Shown in pieces: positions 1-5,717 of a stretch of DNA of 6,470 nucleotides. Numbering within the stretch: position 1 is the stretch's first letter; the number at the start of each line of letters is the position of its first letter. This DNA is from an uncultured Adlercreutzia sp. (GTDB lineage Bacteria > Actinomycetota > Coriobacteriia > Coriobacteriales > Eggerthellaceae). The stretch lies in contig CABSMC010000103.1 in NCBI GenBank assembly GCA_902478715.1, positions 1-6,470 of the forward strand, given 5' to 3'. The position numbers were made by a program, and so were the translations under genes. Under the pieces are notes generated by a model that did no database searches, was not told where the DNA came from, and saw only the letters and a program-made list of their open reading frames with translations.

Positions 1-640
1 CGGGCATCACTGCGCCGGCAACGGCCTCGGCGGCTACGGCGGTGGCTACGGGAACAGCGGCGGCCGGGGCGGCAGGCTGCTGGGACGCAGCGGCTGCGGG
101 CTGCACGGGCTGCTGCGGCGCCACGGGAGCGGCCTGCGCGGGCTGCTGCGGCGCTACCGGGGCGACAGGCGCGGCGGTCGGGGCGTAGCCGTAGGGGGCC
201 GCCGGCGCCGGCGCGGCGCTGTACAGGGCACGGTCCTTGTTGGCGAACACGGCCACGATGATGCAGAGCACGAGCGACACCCAGCAGCAGGAAAGGAGAC
301 TCACCACGGCGGCGACGATGTTCCAGATCATAATGCCGCGCAGCTTCTCGGGCTTGGCTGCGCCACGCACGCCGAGGATGCCGGCGACGAGGATGAGCAC
401 GGCGCAGACGATCACGAGAAAGACAAGGAAGCCCAGCATGCCGAGCAGCGCCGACACGTCATCGGTGGTGAAATAGAGGCCGTCTTCGGTGTAGAAGTAG
501 TCGTAGCCGGAGCCGGAAATGGCGGCGCCGCCGACGCCGAGGCCTGCCCAGGCGATGAGCATGCCGAGAATGCCGAGGGCAGCGAGCACGATATTGGCGA
601 TGCTCATGCCCTTGATGGCCTTAGCATGGTTGGTGTTCAT
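1..640 (-). CDS. Small multi-helix membrane protein with Pro/Ala/Gln-rich C-terminal tail (partial, C-terminus beyond window)
   Basis: I do not recognise the family. The frame opens with ATG at 640-638 (MNTNHAKAIKGMSIANIVLA) and stays open for 213 codons to the left edge, so the C-terminus is missing. Three hydrophobic stretches lie near residues 12-41, 64-91 and 103-133. The first loop (about 43-61) is rich in Tyr, Phe, Asp and Glu, and the second (92-101) carries Arg and Lys. By the positive-inside rule this suggests N-terminus in, acidic loop out and the tail outside, unless the long third stretch is a helical hairpin. From about residue 138 the protein becomes Ala/Pro/Gln/Val-rich with repeated APVAPQQP units, a low-complexity tail that could extend into the cell wall. 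There is no signal peptide, catalytic motif or cysteine cluster apart from a Cys-Cys-Trp in helix 3. The start is supported by an AGGAG six bases upstream. It follows dapL on the same strand after a 176-base gap, so it probably has its own promoter. Calling it a coding gene is secure; its function is unknown. Confidence 0.85.
   Translation of the reverse strand, partial: MNTNHAKAIKGMSIANIVLAALGILGMLIAWAGLGVGGAAISGSGYDYFYTEDGLYFTTDDVSALLGMLGFLVFLVIVCAVLILVAGILGVRGAAKPEKLRGIMIWNIVAAVVSLLSCCWVSLVLCIIVAVFANKDRALYSAAPAPAAPYGYAPTAAPVAPVAPQQPAQAAPVAPQQPVQPAAAASQQPAAPAAAVPVATAVAAEAVAGAVMP
106..154 (-). repeat. Direct repeat encoding APVAPQQP units in the membrane-protein tail
   Basis: The 16-base string CGGGCTGCTGCGGCGC occurs at 106-121 and again at 139-154, a period of 33 bases or 11 codons. 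On the coding (minus) strand it gives two copies of a VAPQQP motif; a looser SQQPAAP copy follows further along the tail. This is an in-frame low-complexity repeat and could vary in copy number by slippage. It is not a mobile or CRISPR repeat. Confidence 0.7.
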
Positions 641-646
641 GATGGT

Positions 647-651
647 CTCCT
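647..651 (-). promoter_or_regulatory. Ribosome binding site of the membrane-protein gene
   Basis: Read on the minus strand, AGGAG is followed by six bases (ACCATC) and then the ATG at 640. This fixes the start chosen for the membrane protein. Confidence 0.75.
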
Positions 652-678
652 AGAGTCGTGGGACGATGCAACGCGACC

Positions 679-684
679 AGTATA
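679..684 (-). promoter_or_regulatory. Possible -10 box for the membrane-protein gene
   Basis: On the minus strand TATACT ends 38 bases before the ATG, in the most AT-rich part of the spacer. It would give a leader of roughly 30 bases. I see no convincing -35 hexamer 16-18 bases upstream (the sequence there is close to CACACG), so the promoter call is weak. Confidence 0.3.
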
Positions 685-730
685 GCGATGAATTATTGAG
701 TCGTGTGGTCGGCGATCAATTGTGGAGCGA

Positions 731-750
731 TTGTTGACAAGCGTCAGCAA
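731..750. other. Small inverted repeat downstream of dapL
   Basis: TTGTTGAC and GTCAGCAA flank the tetraloop AAGC. As plus-strand RNA this pairs over 8 bp with one G-U; as minus-strand RNA (the direction of dapL) it has one C-A mismatch. No run of T follows on the minus strand, so I do not call it an intrinsic terminator, although it lies 67-86 bases past the dapL stop. The rest of the 641-816 spacer shows nothing else I can support. Confidence 0.25.
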
Positions 751-816
751 CGTCGGCTGCCCCGCTGGCAATCCGCTGCGCGCATCGCTTGCTGTCGGAG
801 GGCTCCCGGCAGCCAG

Positions 817-2052
817 CTAGCAACGGTTGTTGTCGGCCAGCATCCGCTTGATGCGCTCGACCGCCTCCTTGGTGTCCTCGGCGTCGCCGAAGGCGGTGAG
901 CCGGATATAGCCCTCGCCGGCCGGCCCGAACCCGGCGCCGGGAGTGGTTATGACGTTGGCCTCTTCCAGAAGGCGGTTGAAGAAGCCCCAGGAGCCGGTG
1001 CCGTTGGGGGTGCGGCACCACACGTACGGGCTGTTGTCGGCTCCGTACACCTCAAGGCCGGCCTCGGCCAGGCCCTCCTTTATCGTGCGGGCGTTGGCGC
1101 GGTAGAAGTCGATGGTCTCGTCCACCTGGGCCGCCCCCTCCGGTGTGTAGATGGCCGCCGCGCCCCGCTGGATGACGTAGGAGGCGCCGTTGAACTTGGT
1201 GGTCTGGCGGCGGTTCCACATCGCGTTTAGGCTCTGCCCCTCGCGCACCAGGTCGTGCGGCACCACGGTGTAGCCGCAGCGGGCCCCGGTAAAGCCGGCG
1301 GTCTTCGAGAAGCTGCGGAACTCGATGGCGCACGTCTTCGCGCCGGGGATCTCATAGATGGAGTGGGGGATGGCGGGGTCAACGATGAAGCGCTCGTAGG
1401 CGGCATCGAAGAGGATGACGGCGTCGGTGGCGTTGGCGAAGTCGACCCATCTTTGCAGGGCCTCGCGGGAAAGCACCGTGCCCGTGGGATTGTTCGGCGA
1501 GCAGAGGTAGATGAGGTCGACGGGTACGTCGGGCAGCGCCGGCGTGAAGTCGTTCTCAGCGGTGGTGGGCATGTAGACGATGTTCGTCCAGCGCTCGGCG
1601 TCCTCATCGTAGTCGCCGGCACGGCCGGCCATGGCGTTCGTGTCCACGTAGACGGGATAGACCGGGTCGCATACGGCCACGACGTTGTCCTCGGCGAAGA
1701 TGTCGCCGATGTTGCCGCAGTCGCTTTTGGCGCCGTCCGAGACGAAGATCTCGTCAGGGACGATGGCGATGCTCCGCGCGGCGAAATCGTGCTCGGCGAT
1801 GGCGTCGCGCAGAAAGGAGTAGCCCTGCTCGGGGCCGTAGCCGTGGAAGGTCTCGGCGGCGGCGAGGTTGTCTACGGCGGCGTGCATGGCGGCGACGACG
1901 GCCGGGGCGAGCGGACGGGTGACGTCGCCGATGCCCATCTTGATGAGGCGCGCGTCGGGGTTCGCTTCCTGGTAGGCGGCGGTGCGTCGGGCGATTTCCG
2001 AGAACAGGTAGCTGCCGGGCAGCTTCTCGTAGTTGCGATTGATGCGGGCCAT
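817..2052 (-). CDS. dapL: LL-diaminopimelate aminotransferase
   Basis: A 411-residue cytoplasmic PLP enzyme of aminotransferase fold type I. The family converts L-tetrahydrodipicolinate plus glutamate to LL-2,6-diaminopimelate plus 2-oxoglutarate in one step, bypassing the succinylase and acetylase branches of lysine and peptidoglycan-precursor synthesis. The N-terminus (INRNYEKLPGSYLF, then MGIGDVTRPL at 39-48) and SDGAKSDCGNIGDIF at 105-119 are characteristic of DapL rather than generic aspartate aminotransferases. The PLP site is complete: SPNNPTG at 185-191 (Asn188), Asp216 and Tyr219 in FDAAY, and SFSK with the Schiff-base Lys250 followed by Arg258. Arg384 in YIRLT is the expected substrate-carboxylate arginine. 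The length matches the family (about 400-410) and there is no frameshift. The start fits the conserved N-terminus and has a strong Shine-Dalgarno. It is divergent from the oxidoreductase operon and probably unrelated to it. No other lysine-pathway gene is visible. Confidence 0.97.
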   Translation of the reverse strand: MARINRNYEKLPGSYLFSEIARRTAAYQEANPDARLIKMGIGDVTRPLAPAVVAAMHAAVDNLAAAETFHGYGPEQGYSFLRDAIAEHDFAARSIAIVPDEIFVSDGAKSDCGNIGDIFAEDNVVAVCDPVYPVYVDTNAMAGRAGDYDEDAERWTNIVYMPTTAENDFTPALPDVPVDLIYLCSPNNPTGTVLSREALQRWVDFANATDAVILFDAAYERFIVDPAIPHSIYEIPGAKTCAIEFRSFSKTAGFTGARCGYTVVPHDLVREGQSLNAMWNRRQTTKFNGASYVIQRGAAAIYTPEGAAQVDETIDFYRANARTIKEGLAEAGLEVYGADNSPYVWCRTPNGTGSWGFFNRLLEEANVITTPGAGFGPAGEGYIRLTAFGDAEDTKEAVERIKRMLADNNRC

Positions 2053-2056
2053 GGGG

Positions 2057-2063
2057 CCTCCTT
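2057..2063 (-). promoter_or_regulatory. dapL: Ribosome binding site of dapL
   Basis: On the minus strand AAGGAGG precedes the ATG at 2052 with a spacer of only four C residues. The core is near consensus and the spacing slightly short. It supports the chosen start. Confidence 0.8.
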
Positions 2064-2120
2064 CATGGTGCGGTTTTCTGATGCGCTTAGGTTAGGGGGC
2101 GAATGTTTCCAATGGGAAAA

Positions 2121-2139
2121 GACGAGGAGAAACCTCATC
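2121..2139. other. Inverted repeat GACGAGG-AGAAA-CCTCATC
   Basis: Seven-base arms with a five-base loop. On the minus strand, the direction of dapL, it pairs fully with one U-G; on the plus strand there is one mismatch. It lies 69-87 bases upstream of the dapL start and could be an operator or a leader hairpin. Arms of this size arise by chance fairly easily. Confidence 0.25.
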
Positions 2140-2227
2140 AATGGGCAGATCAGCGCCGCAATCGTGGACAATTTGTGGGCATCTCGCCTACGGCGCGCGC
2201 TCGGGGTTTTTGAGCGTCCGCACGACG

Positions 2228-2260
2228 GTCTCTTGTGTGAAAATGAAGGTTCTAAGAGAC
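2228..2260. promoter_or_regulatory. Perfect 7-bp dyad GTCTCTT ... AAGAGAC upstream of the oxidoreductase operon
   Basis: GTCTCTT at 2228-2234 and its exact reverse complement AAGAGAC at 2254-2260 are separated by 19 bases. The dyad lies 60-92 bases before the oxidoreductase start codon, where an activator or repressor site would be plausible. One copy of the GTGTGAA direct repeat falls inside the loop and the second starts four bases after the right arm. In a region this long a 7-bp dyad with a loop this wide can occur by chance, so the regulatory role is a guess. Confidence 0.3.
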
Positions 2261-2303
2261 AGGGTGTGAATAGGCTTGCGCTAGCAGGACGCGGGCCTGT
2301 GCG

Positions 2304-2309
2304 AAGGAG
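2304..2309 (+). promoter_or_regulatory. Ribosome binding site of the molybdopterin oxidoreductase gene
   Basis: AAGGAG lies ten bases before the ATG at 2320. It decides the start: the same frame is open far upstream, antisense through dapL, but only this ATG has a Shine-Dalgarno and immediately begins a twin-arginine signal peptide. Confidence 0.8.
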
Positions 2310-2319
2310 ACGTTCGTCC

Positions 2320-5300
2320 ATGAAATTGACGCGGAGAGGCTTTCTGGCCGGCGCCGGAGCCGTGGCGGCGGGAAGCGCGGCATGGGGTTTGGATCCGAAT
2401 CGAGCCTGGGCCGACGAAGAGGTCGCCGAAGAGCCCGCCGGCACCGACGAGGCGCCGGCCGAAGAGCCTGCGGCCCCTGCGGGGCCGGTCGTCGTCTGCG
2501 AGGAGTGTCCGGGCGCCTGCACGCTGGTGCTCGATGTGGAGGACGGGCGGGTGGCGGCCGTGCACGGCGACGGCGCGAATCCATTCTCTGAAGGGCGGCT
2601 CTGCCTGCGCGCTCAGGCGCTGACCGACTTGTGGAAGGCGCCCGAGGGGACGACCGAGGACGACGCGGATGACGATAGTGGCAATGGCGCGGGCGGCAAC
2701 GACGCCGCGAGCGAAGGCGCGACGACGACCAGTCCCGGGCGCTTGACCTCGCCCCGGGTGCGGCGCGCCGGGTCGGATGCGTGGGAGGACATCTCCTGGG
2801 ATCGCGCGCTGGATGAGATCGCCAACCTGGTGAAGGATACTCGCGACGCCACCTTCGAAGAGAGCATCGAAGGCACGGAGGCCGACGATGAGACGCAGGG
2901 CGAGACGGGCTTCGACGAATGGGACTGGAGCGATCGCGGCGGCTACGGCGACGATGGCTACGGCGACAACGACTACAGCGCTCGGAAGCGTCCCCGCGGC
3001 GTGCCGGTCATGCGCACTCGGGCCATCGGCAGCTTCGGCGGCGCGCGCCTTGTGGCTGAGGAGCAGTTCCTGCTCGCCAAGGCGCTGCGATCCTGGGGCG
3101 TGGTGAACATCGATTCCGAGGCGGCCTTCGGGCGGCGCGCCTTCGCCGCGGGTGTGGCGGCCACCCTCGGCATCGCCGAGCCCGACGGGCTGTGGAGCGA
3201 CATCGCGAACACGGACTGTCTGCTCACCTTGGGTGCCGACGTTGCCACAAGCCAGCCGCTGTCCCTGCGCTGGATCGAGCGCGCCCGGGACGCGGGGGCG
3301 CTGTGGATCGTCGTGGACCCGCTGCGCTCGGCATCGGCCGAGATGGCCGACATCCATGTGCCCATCCGGCCCGGCACCGACATCGCGTTTCTCGGGGGGC
3401 TGGCCAAGTACGCCATGGACAATTCCCTGTGGCAGCCCGAGTACGTGCTGAACTTCACCAACGCCTCCTACCTCATGGACCCCGCCTTCTCCTTCGATGC
3501 GTCCTCCGGCGCCTTCTTCGGCTGGGATCCCATGACCGGCACCTACGACAAGACCAGCTGGGGCTATCAGACCGACGGCTTCGACACGTGGAACATGCGC
3601 TTCGACGGCGAGTTCTCCTGGGTGCGCGGCGAGGGCGTCCCTGCCTGGGCCGTGCCGTCCCAGCCGCGCTGCGAGCGCAATATCACGCTGCAGGACCCGG
3701 CTTGCGCCTGGGTGCGCCTGCAGGAGTTTCTCGCCCGTTACGACTTGGACGCGGTGGCCACCGTGTGCAGCGTGGAGCGGTCGCTGCTCGAGCGCGCCTA
3801 CGGGGCCTTCGCGGCCACGGGCGCGGTGGAGGGGGCGGGCAAGGTGCTGGCCGGGCCCGGTCTCGTGCAGCACGGCACGGGGGCCCAGGCGGCGCGCGCG
3901 GCCGCCGTGGTGCAGCTGCTGCTCGGCAACATCGGTGTGCCCGGGGGCGGCATCTCCTACCTGGGGGGCGCCGCAAACGAGGGGCTGGCCGACGCCATAG
4001 GGCTTTCGCCGGACATGTTCGGCGGCGATCTTCCCTGGCCCACTGAAAGCGAGACGACGCTTCAGGCGTGGCTCGAGGCCCATACCGAGCCGGCCGGCGC
4101 GGGCTCGCTGCGACCTCGCGCTCTGGTGTCGGCCCTGCGCGAGTGGTGGGGCGAGGAGGCGGCCTTCGACAACGACTACGGCTACGATTGGCTGCCCAAG
4201 GCACCGGCTGGCGGTGCGTCGTTCAGCGAGGCGCTGTGCACAGGCTTGCTGCAGGGGTGTTTCCTGTGGGGCGCCGATCTGGTGGGGAGCGCGTCTTCGG
4301 GCGTTACGGCCGACGACGTGGGGCGCCTAGCGTGGCTCGTCGTGACCGACGGCTCGCCGAACCTCACGGCTACGTTCTGGGAACGGGTGGAGGATCCTTC
4401 CCAGCAGCAGACGACGGTGTTCCAGCTGCCAAGCGTCCTCGGCTTCGAGAAGGCCGGCATCCGGGCGAGCGGCGGCCGCCTTCTGCAGCATGCTGCGGCG
4501 GCGGTTGAGCCGGCGGGCGAGAGCCGCACGGAAGCCGCCGTCATTGGCGATATGTGGGAGCGTGTGTTCAACCTGTACGACACCAAGGGCGGTACGGCGA
4601 CGGATCCGATCCTTAAGGCCCGGTGGGACTACGTGACATCCGACAGCATCGATCTGGTGAAGGTGGCCTGGGCGATGAACGGCTATGTCGTTGAGGACAG
4701 CGACTGGGACGGCGGCGAGCTGGTGCTTTTGGAAGGTGCCGACGGGCTGCGCGCAGACGGCTCGACGGCCTGCGGCGCGGCTTTCCTGGCGGGGCTGTGG
4801 CCAAACGGCGCCAGCGCGGCCGATGCGGCCGAGCAACCCGTGGGACGTCGCGACGGCGCCGACGAGAGCGGTCTGGGGCTCTTCCCCGGCTGGGGCTTCT
4901 CGTGGCCCGGCAACGTGCGGGTGCGCGGTAACCGGGCGAGCGCGAACTTGGCGGGCCAGCCCTGGGTGCGCGAGTGCAATCTCCTTACTTGGGAGGGGGA
5001 GAGCTGGGCCTGCATCGACGCGCCCGACTTCCCGATTCTGCGCGACGGACGATGGCTCGAGCCGGACAACCAGGCCTTCCCCGGTACCTGGGAACAGGTG
5101 GGCCTTTTGGTGTCCGATCGACTGGGCGACGGGCCTGTGCCCGAGCACTACGAACCGTTGGAGTCCCCGTTGAACAATCGCCTGAACGGGGCTTACGCCT
5201 CTCCGGTGCTGCTGGCGGCCGCCGCGAAGGCGCCCGGTGTCGCAGGCGATGACGGGGCGGTGGATGCCGCCGTGGCCGATGCGCTGGCGCCGGACTACTC

Positions 5301-5709
5301 TTCCGTGCAGGCGGATCGCGCGGCCTATCCCATTGCGGCGGTCATCAACGGCTCGGACGGCCGCGACGGCGCTCGGCGCGCCCTGAGCGAGACGCTGGCT
5401 GCCGCGGAGCCCGGCTGCTTCGTGGAGATGTCGGCGAGCTTGGCTCGCATTCGCGGCCTGGCCACGGGGGAGGGGGCCCGCGTGTTCAACGAGCGCGGAT
5501 CCGTGGAGGCGCCGGTGCTCGTCACCGACCGCATCCGTCCCTTCCAATGCGAAGACAACGAGGGCCACTATGTGTGCTTGAACGGCATGACCCTCGGCGA
5601 CGAGGGCGCTGCGGCAGCCGTGTGGGGCGTTTTGGCCCCTGCGGCGGAAAGCCCTGTGGGGGCGGCCCGCGACGTCAAGGGTTTCCTGGTCGATATCGAG
5701 AAGGCATAG
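2320..5709 (+). CDS. Tat-exported molybdopterin oxidoreductase, formate dehydrogenase-N alpha-like, lacking the Sec/Cys molybdenum ligand
   Basis: A 1129-residue protein of the DMSO reductase (bis-MGD molybdenum/tungsten) superfamily. Residues 1-31 are a twin-arginine signal (TRRGFLAG, probable cut after AWA31). An N-terminal [4Fe-4S] motif has Cys60, Cys63, Cys67 and Cys95. Colinearity with the alpha subunit of formate dehydrogenase-N (FdnG) continues to the C-terminus: ISW at 158-160, a GADVATSQP pterin segment, PIRPGTDIAF, LVQHGTGAQ with Arg526, LLLGN and GGG near 533-544, DWLPK, PEHYEP at 941-946, and a C-terminal MopB-type domain ending in FLVDIEKA. Oddities: the Sec/Cys-His pair is Gly271-Arg272, the Lys after the fourth cluster Cys is Arg97, and acidic inserts lie near 109-140 and 184-226, which explains much of the excess over FdnG (about 1015 residues). 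The frame is intact, so it is not an obvious pseudogene. It is first in an operon with the iron-sulfur beta subunit. The family and complex type are secure; the substrate is unknown and formate is doubtful. No symbol is given because the active-site residues that define FdnG are absent. Confidence 0.93.
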   Translation: MKLTRRGFLAGAGAVAAGSAAWGLDPNRAWADEEVAEEPAGTDEAPAEEPAAPAGPVVVCEECPGACTLVLDVEDGRVAAVHGDGANPFSEGRLCLRAQALTDLWKAPEGTTEDDADDDSGNGAGGNDAASEGATTTSPGRLTSPRVRRAGSDAWEDISWDRALDEIANLVKDTRDATFEESIEGTEADDETQGETGFDEWDWSDRGGYGDDGYGDNDYSARKRPRGVPVMRTRAIGSFGGARLVAEEQFLLAKALRSWGVVNIDSEAAFGRRAFAAGVAATLGIAEPDGLWSDIANTDCLLTLGADVATSQPLSLRWIERARDAGALWIVVDPLRSASAEMADIHVPIRPGTDIAFLGGLAKYAMDNSLWQPEYVLNFTNASYLMDPAFSFDASSGAFFGWDPMTGTYDKTSWGYQTDGFDTWNMRFDGEFSWVRGEGVPAWAVPSQPRCERNITLQDPACAWVRLQEFLARYDLDAVATVCSVERSLLERAYGAFAATGAVEGAGKVLAGPGLVQHGTGAQAARAAAVVQLLLGNIGVPGGGISYLGGAANEGLADAIGLSPDMFGGDLPWPTESETTLQAWLEAHTEPAGAGSLRPRALVSALREWWGEEAAFDNDYGYDWLPKAPAGGASFSEALCTGLLQGCFLWGADLVGSASSGVTADDVGRLAWLVVTDGSPNLTATFWERVEDPSQQQTTVFQLPSVLGFEKAGIRASGGRLLQHAAAAVEPAGESRTEAAVIGDMWERVFNLYDTKGGTATDPILKARWDYVTSDSIDLVKVAWAMNGYVVEDSDWDGGELVLLEGADGLRADGSTACGAAFLAGLWPNGASAADAAEQPVGRRDGADESGLGLFPGWGFSWPGNVRVRGNRASANLAGQPWVRECNLLTWEGESWACIDAPDFPILRDGRWLEPDNQAFPGTWEQVGLLVSDRLGDGPVPEHYEPLESPLNNRLNGAYASPVLLAAAAKAPGVAGDDGAVDAAVADALAPDYSSVQADRAAYPIAAVINGSDGRDGARRALSETLAAAEPGCFVEMSASLARIRGLATGEGARVFNERGSVEAPVLVTDRIRPFQCEDNEGHYVCLNGMTLGDEGAAAAVWGVLAPAAESPVGAARDVKGFLVDIEKA

Positions 5710-5713
5710 GGGG
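5708..5713 (+). promoter_or_regulatory. Ribosome binding site of the beta subunit, overlapping the alpha stop codon
   Basis: AGGGGG begins inside the TAG stop of the alpha gene and ends four bases before the ATG at 5718. The overlap suggests translational coupling of the two subunits. Confidence 0.55.
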
Positions 5714-5717
5714 CATC

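Larger units (their letters stand above)
2053..2319. other. Divergent intergenic region between dapL and the oxidoreductase operon
   Basis: These 267 bases must hold promoters for both directions. The region is less GC-rich than the flanking genes, especially at 2085-2150 and 2235-2275. It contains Shine-Dalgarno sequences at both ends, inverted repeats at 2121-2139 and 2228-2260, a short dyad TTTCC-AATG-GGAAA at 2106-2119, and a direct repeat GTGTGAA at 2235-2241 and 2264-2270. For dapL, TTGGAA (2113-2108) with a 17-base spacer to TAAGCG is the best but poor sigma-70-like match. I find no convincing promoter for the plus-strand operon and no FNR-type TTGAT-N4-ATCAA site. Confidence 0.6.

Noticed and set aside
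106..154. CRISPR-like direct repeats in the membrane-protein tail.
   Set aside because: There are only two copies, they are in frame within coding sequence, and they encode a low-complexity Pro/Gln/Ala repeat.
790..815. Imperfect hairpin just after the dapL stop (CTGCCGGGA ... TCCGACAG on the minus strand).
   Set aside because: The stem has a mismatch and a bulge and is not followed by a T tract, so I cannot support a terminator.
703..1230. A 175-codon plus-strand frame antisense to the 3' part of dapL.
   Set aside because: It is mostly antisense to conserved DapL sequence, with no ribosome binding site and no family resemblance.
2103..2213. A 36-codon plus-strand frame in the divergent intergenic region (MFPMGKDEEKPHQWADQRR...), preceded by AGGGGG three bases before the ATG.
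   Set aside because: The length is unremarkable at this GC content, the spacing to the purine run is too tight, and the sequence resembles nothing I know. It lies where the dapL promoter is expected. Ribosome profiling or conservation could revive it.
2198..2216. CGCTC ... GAGCG with five T residues, considered as an intrinsic terminator.
   Set aside because: The T run is in the loop, not after the stem; the stem is only 5 bp, and no upstream gene on the plus strand needs termination here.
2243..2269. An 8-residue frame (MKVLRDRV) inside the dyad upstream of the alpha gene, considered as a leader peptide.
   Set aside because: It has no Shine-Dalgarno, no run of regulatory codons, and no attenuator-like hairpin with a T tract after it.
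1255..2319. The oxidoreductase frame stays open on the plus strand for 355 codons upstream of 2320, antisense to dapL.
   Set aside because: It overlaps a well-supported dapL gene, lacks a Shine-Dalgarno at its ATG, and would bury the twin-arginine signal peptide internally. Long open antisense frames are expected at this GC content.
3112..3138. In-frame TGA selenocysteine codon at the expected active-site position of the alpha subunit.
   Set aside because: The codon at the aligned position is GGG and no in-frame TGA occurs within the gene, so this is not an unrecognised selenoprotein.
2281..4083. A 600-codon open frame on the minus strand opposite the oxidoreductase alpha gene.
   Set aside because: Its translation is Arg/Gly/His/Pro-rich with no recognisable domain, and the opposite strand encodes a clear protein family throughout.
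4327..5568. A 413-codon minus-strand open frame opposite the C-terminal half of the alpha gene.
   Set aside because: It is a compositional shadow in high-GC coding DNA, without a plausible start context or recognisable motifs.
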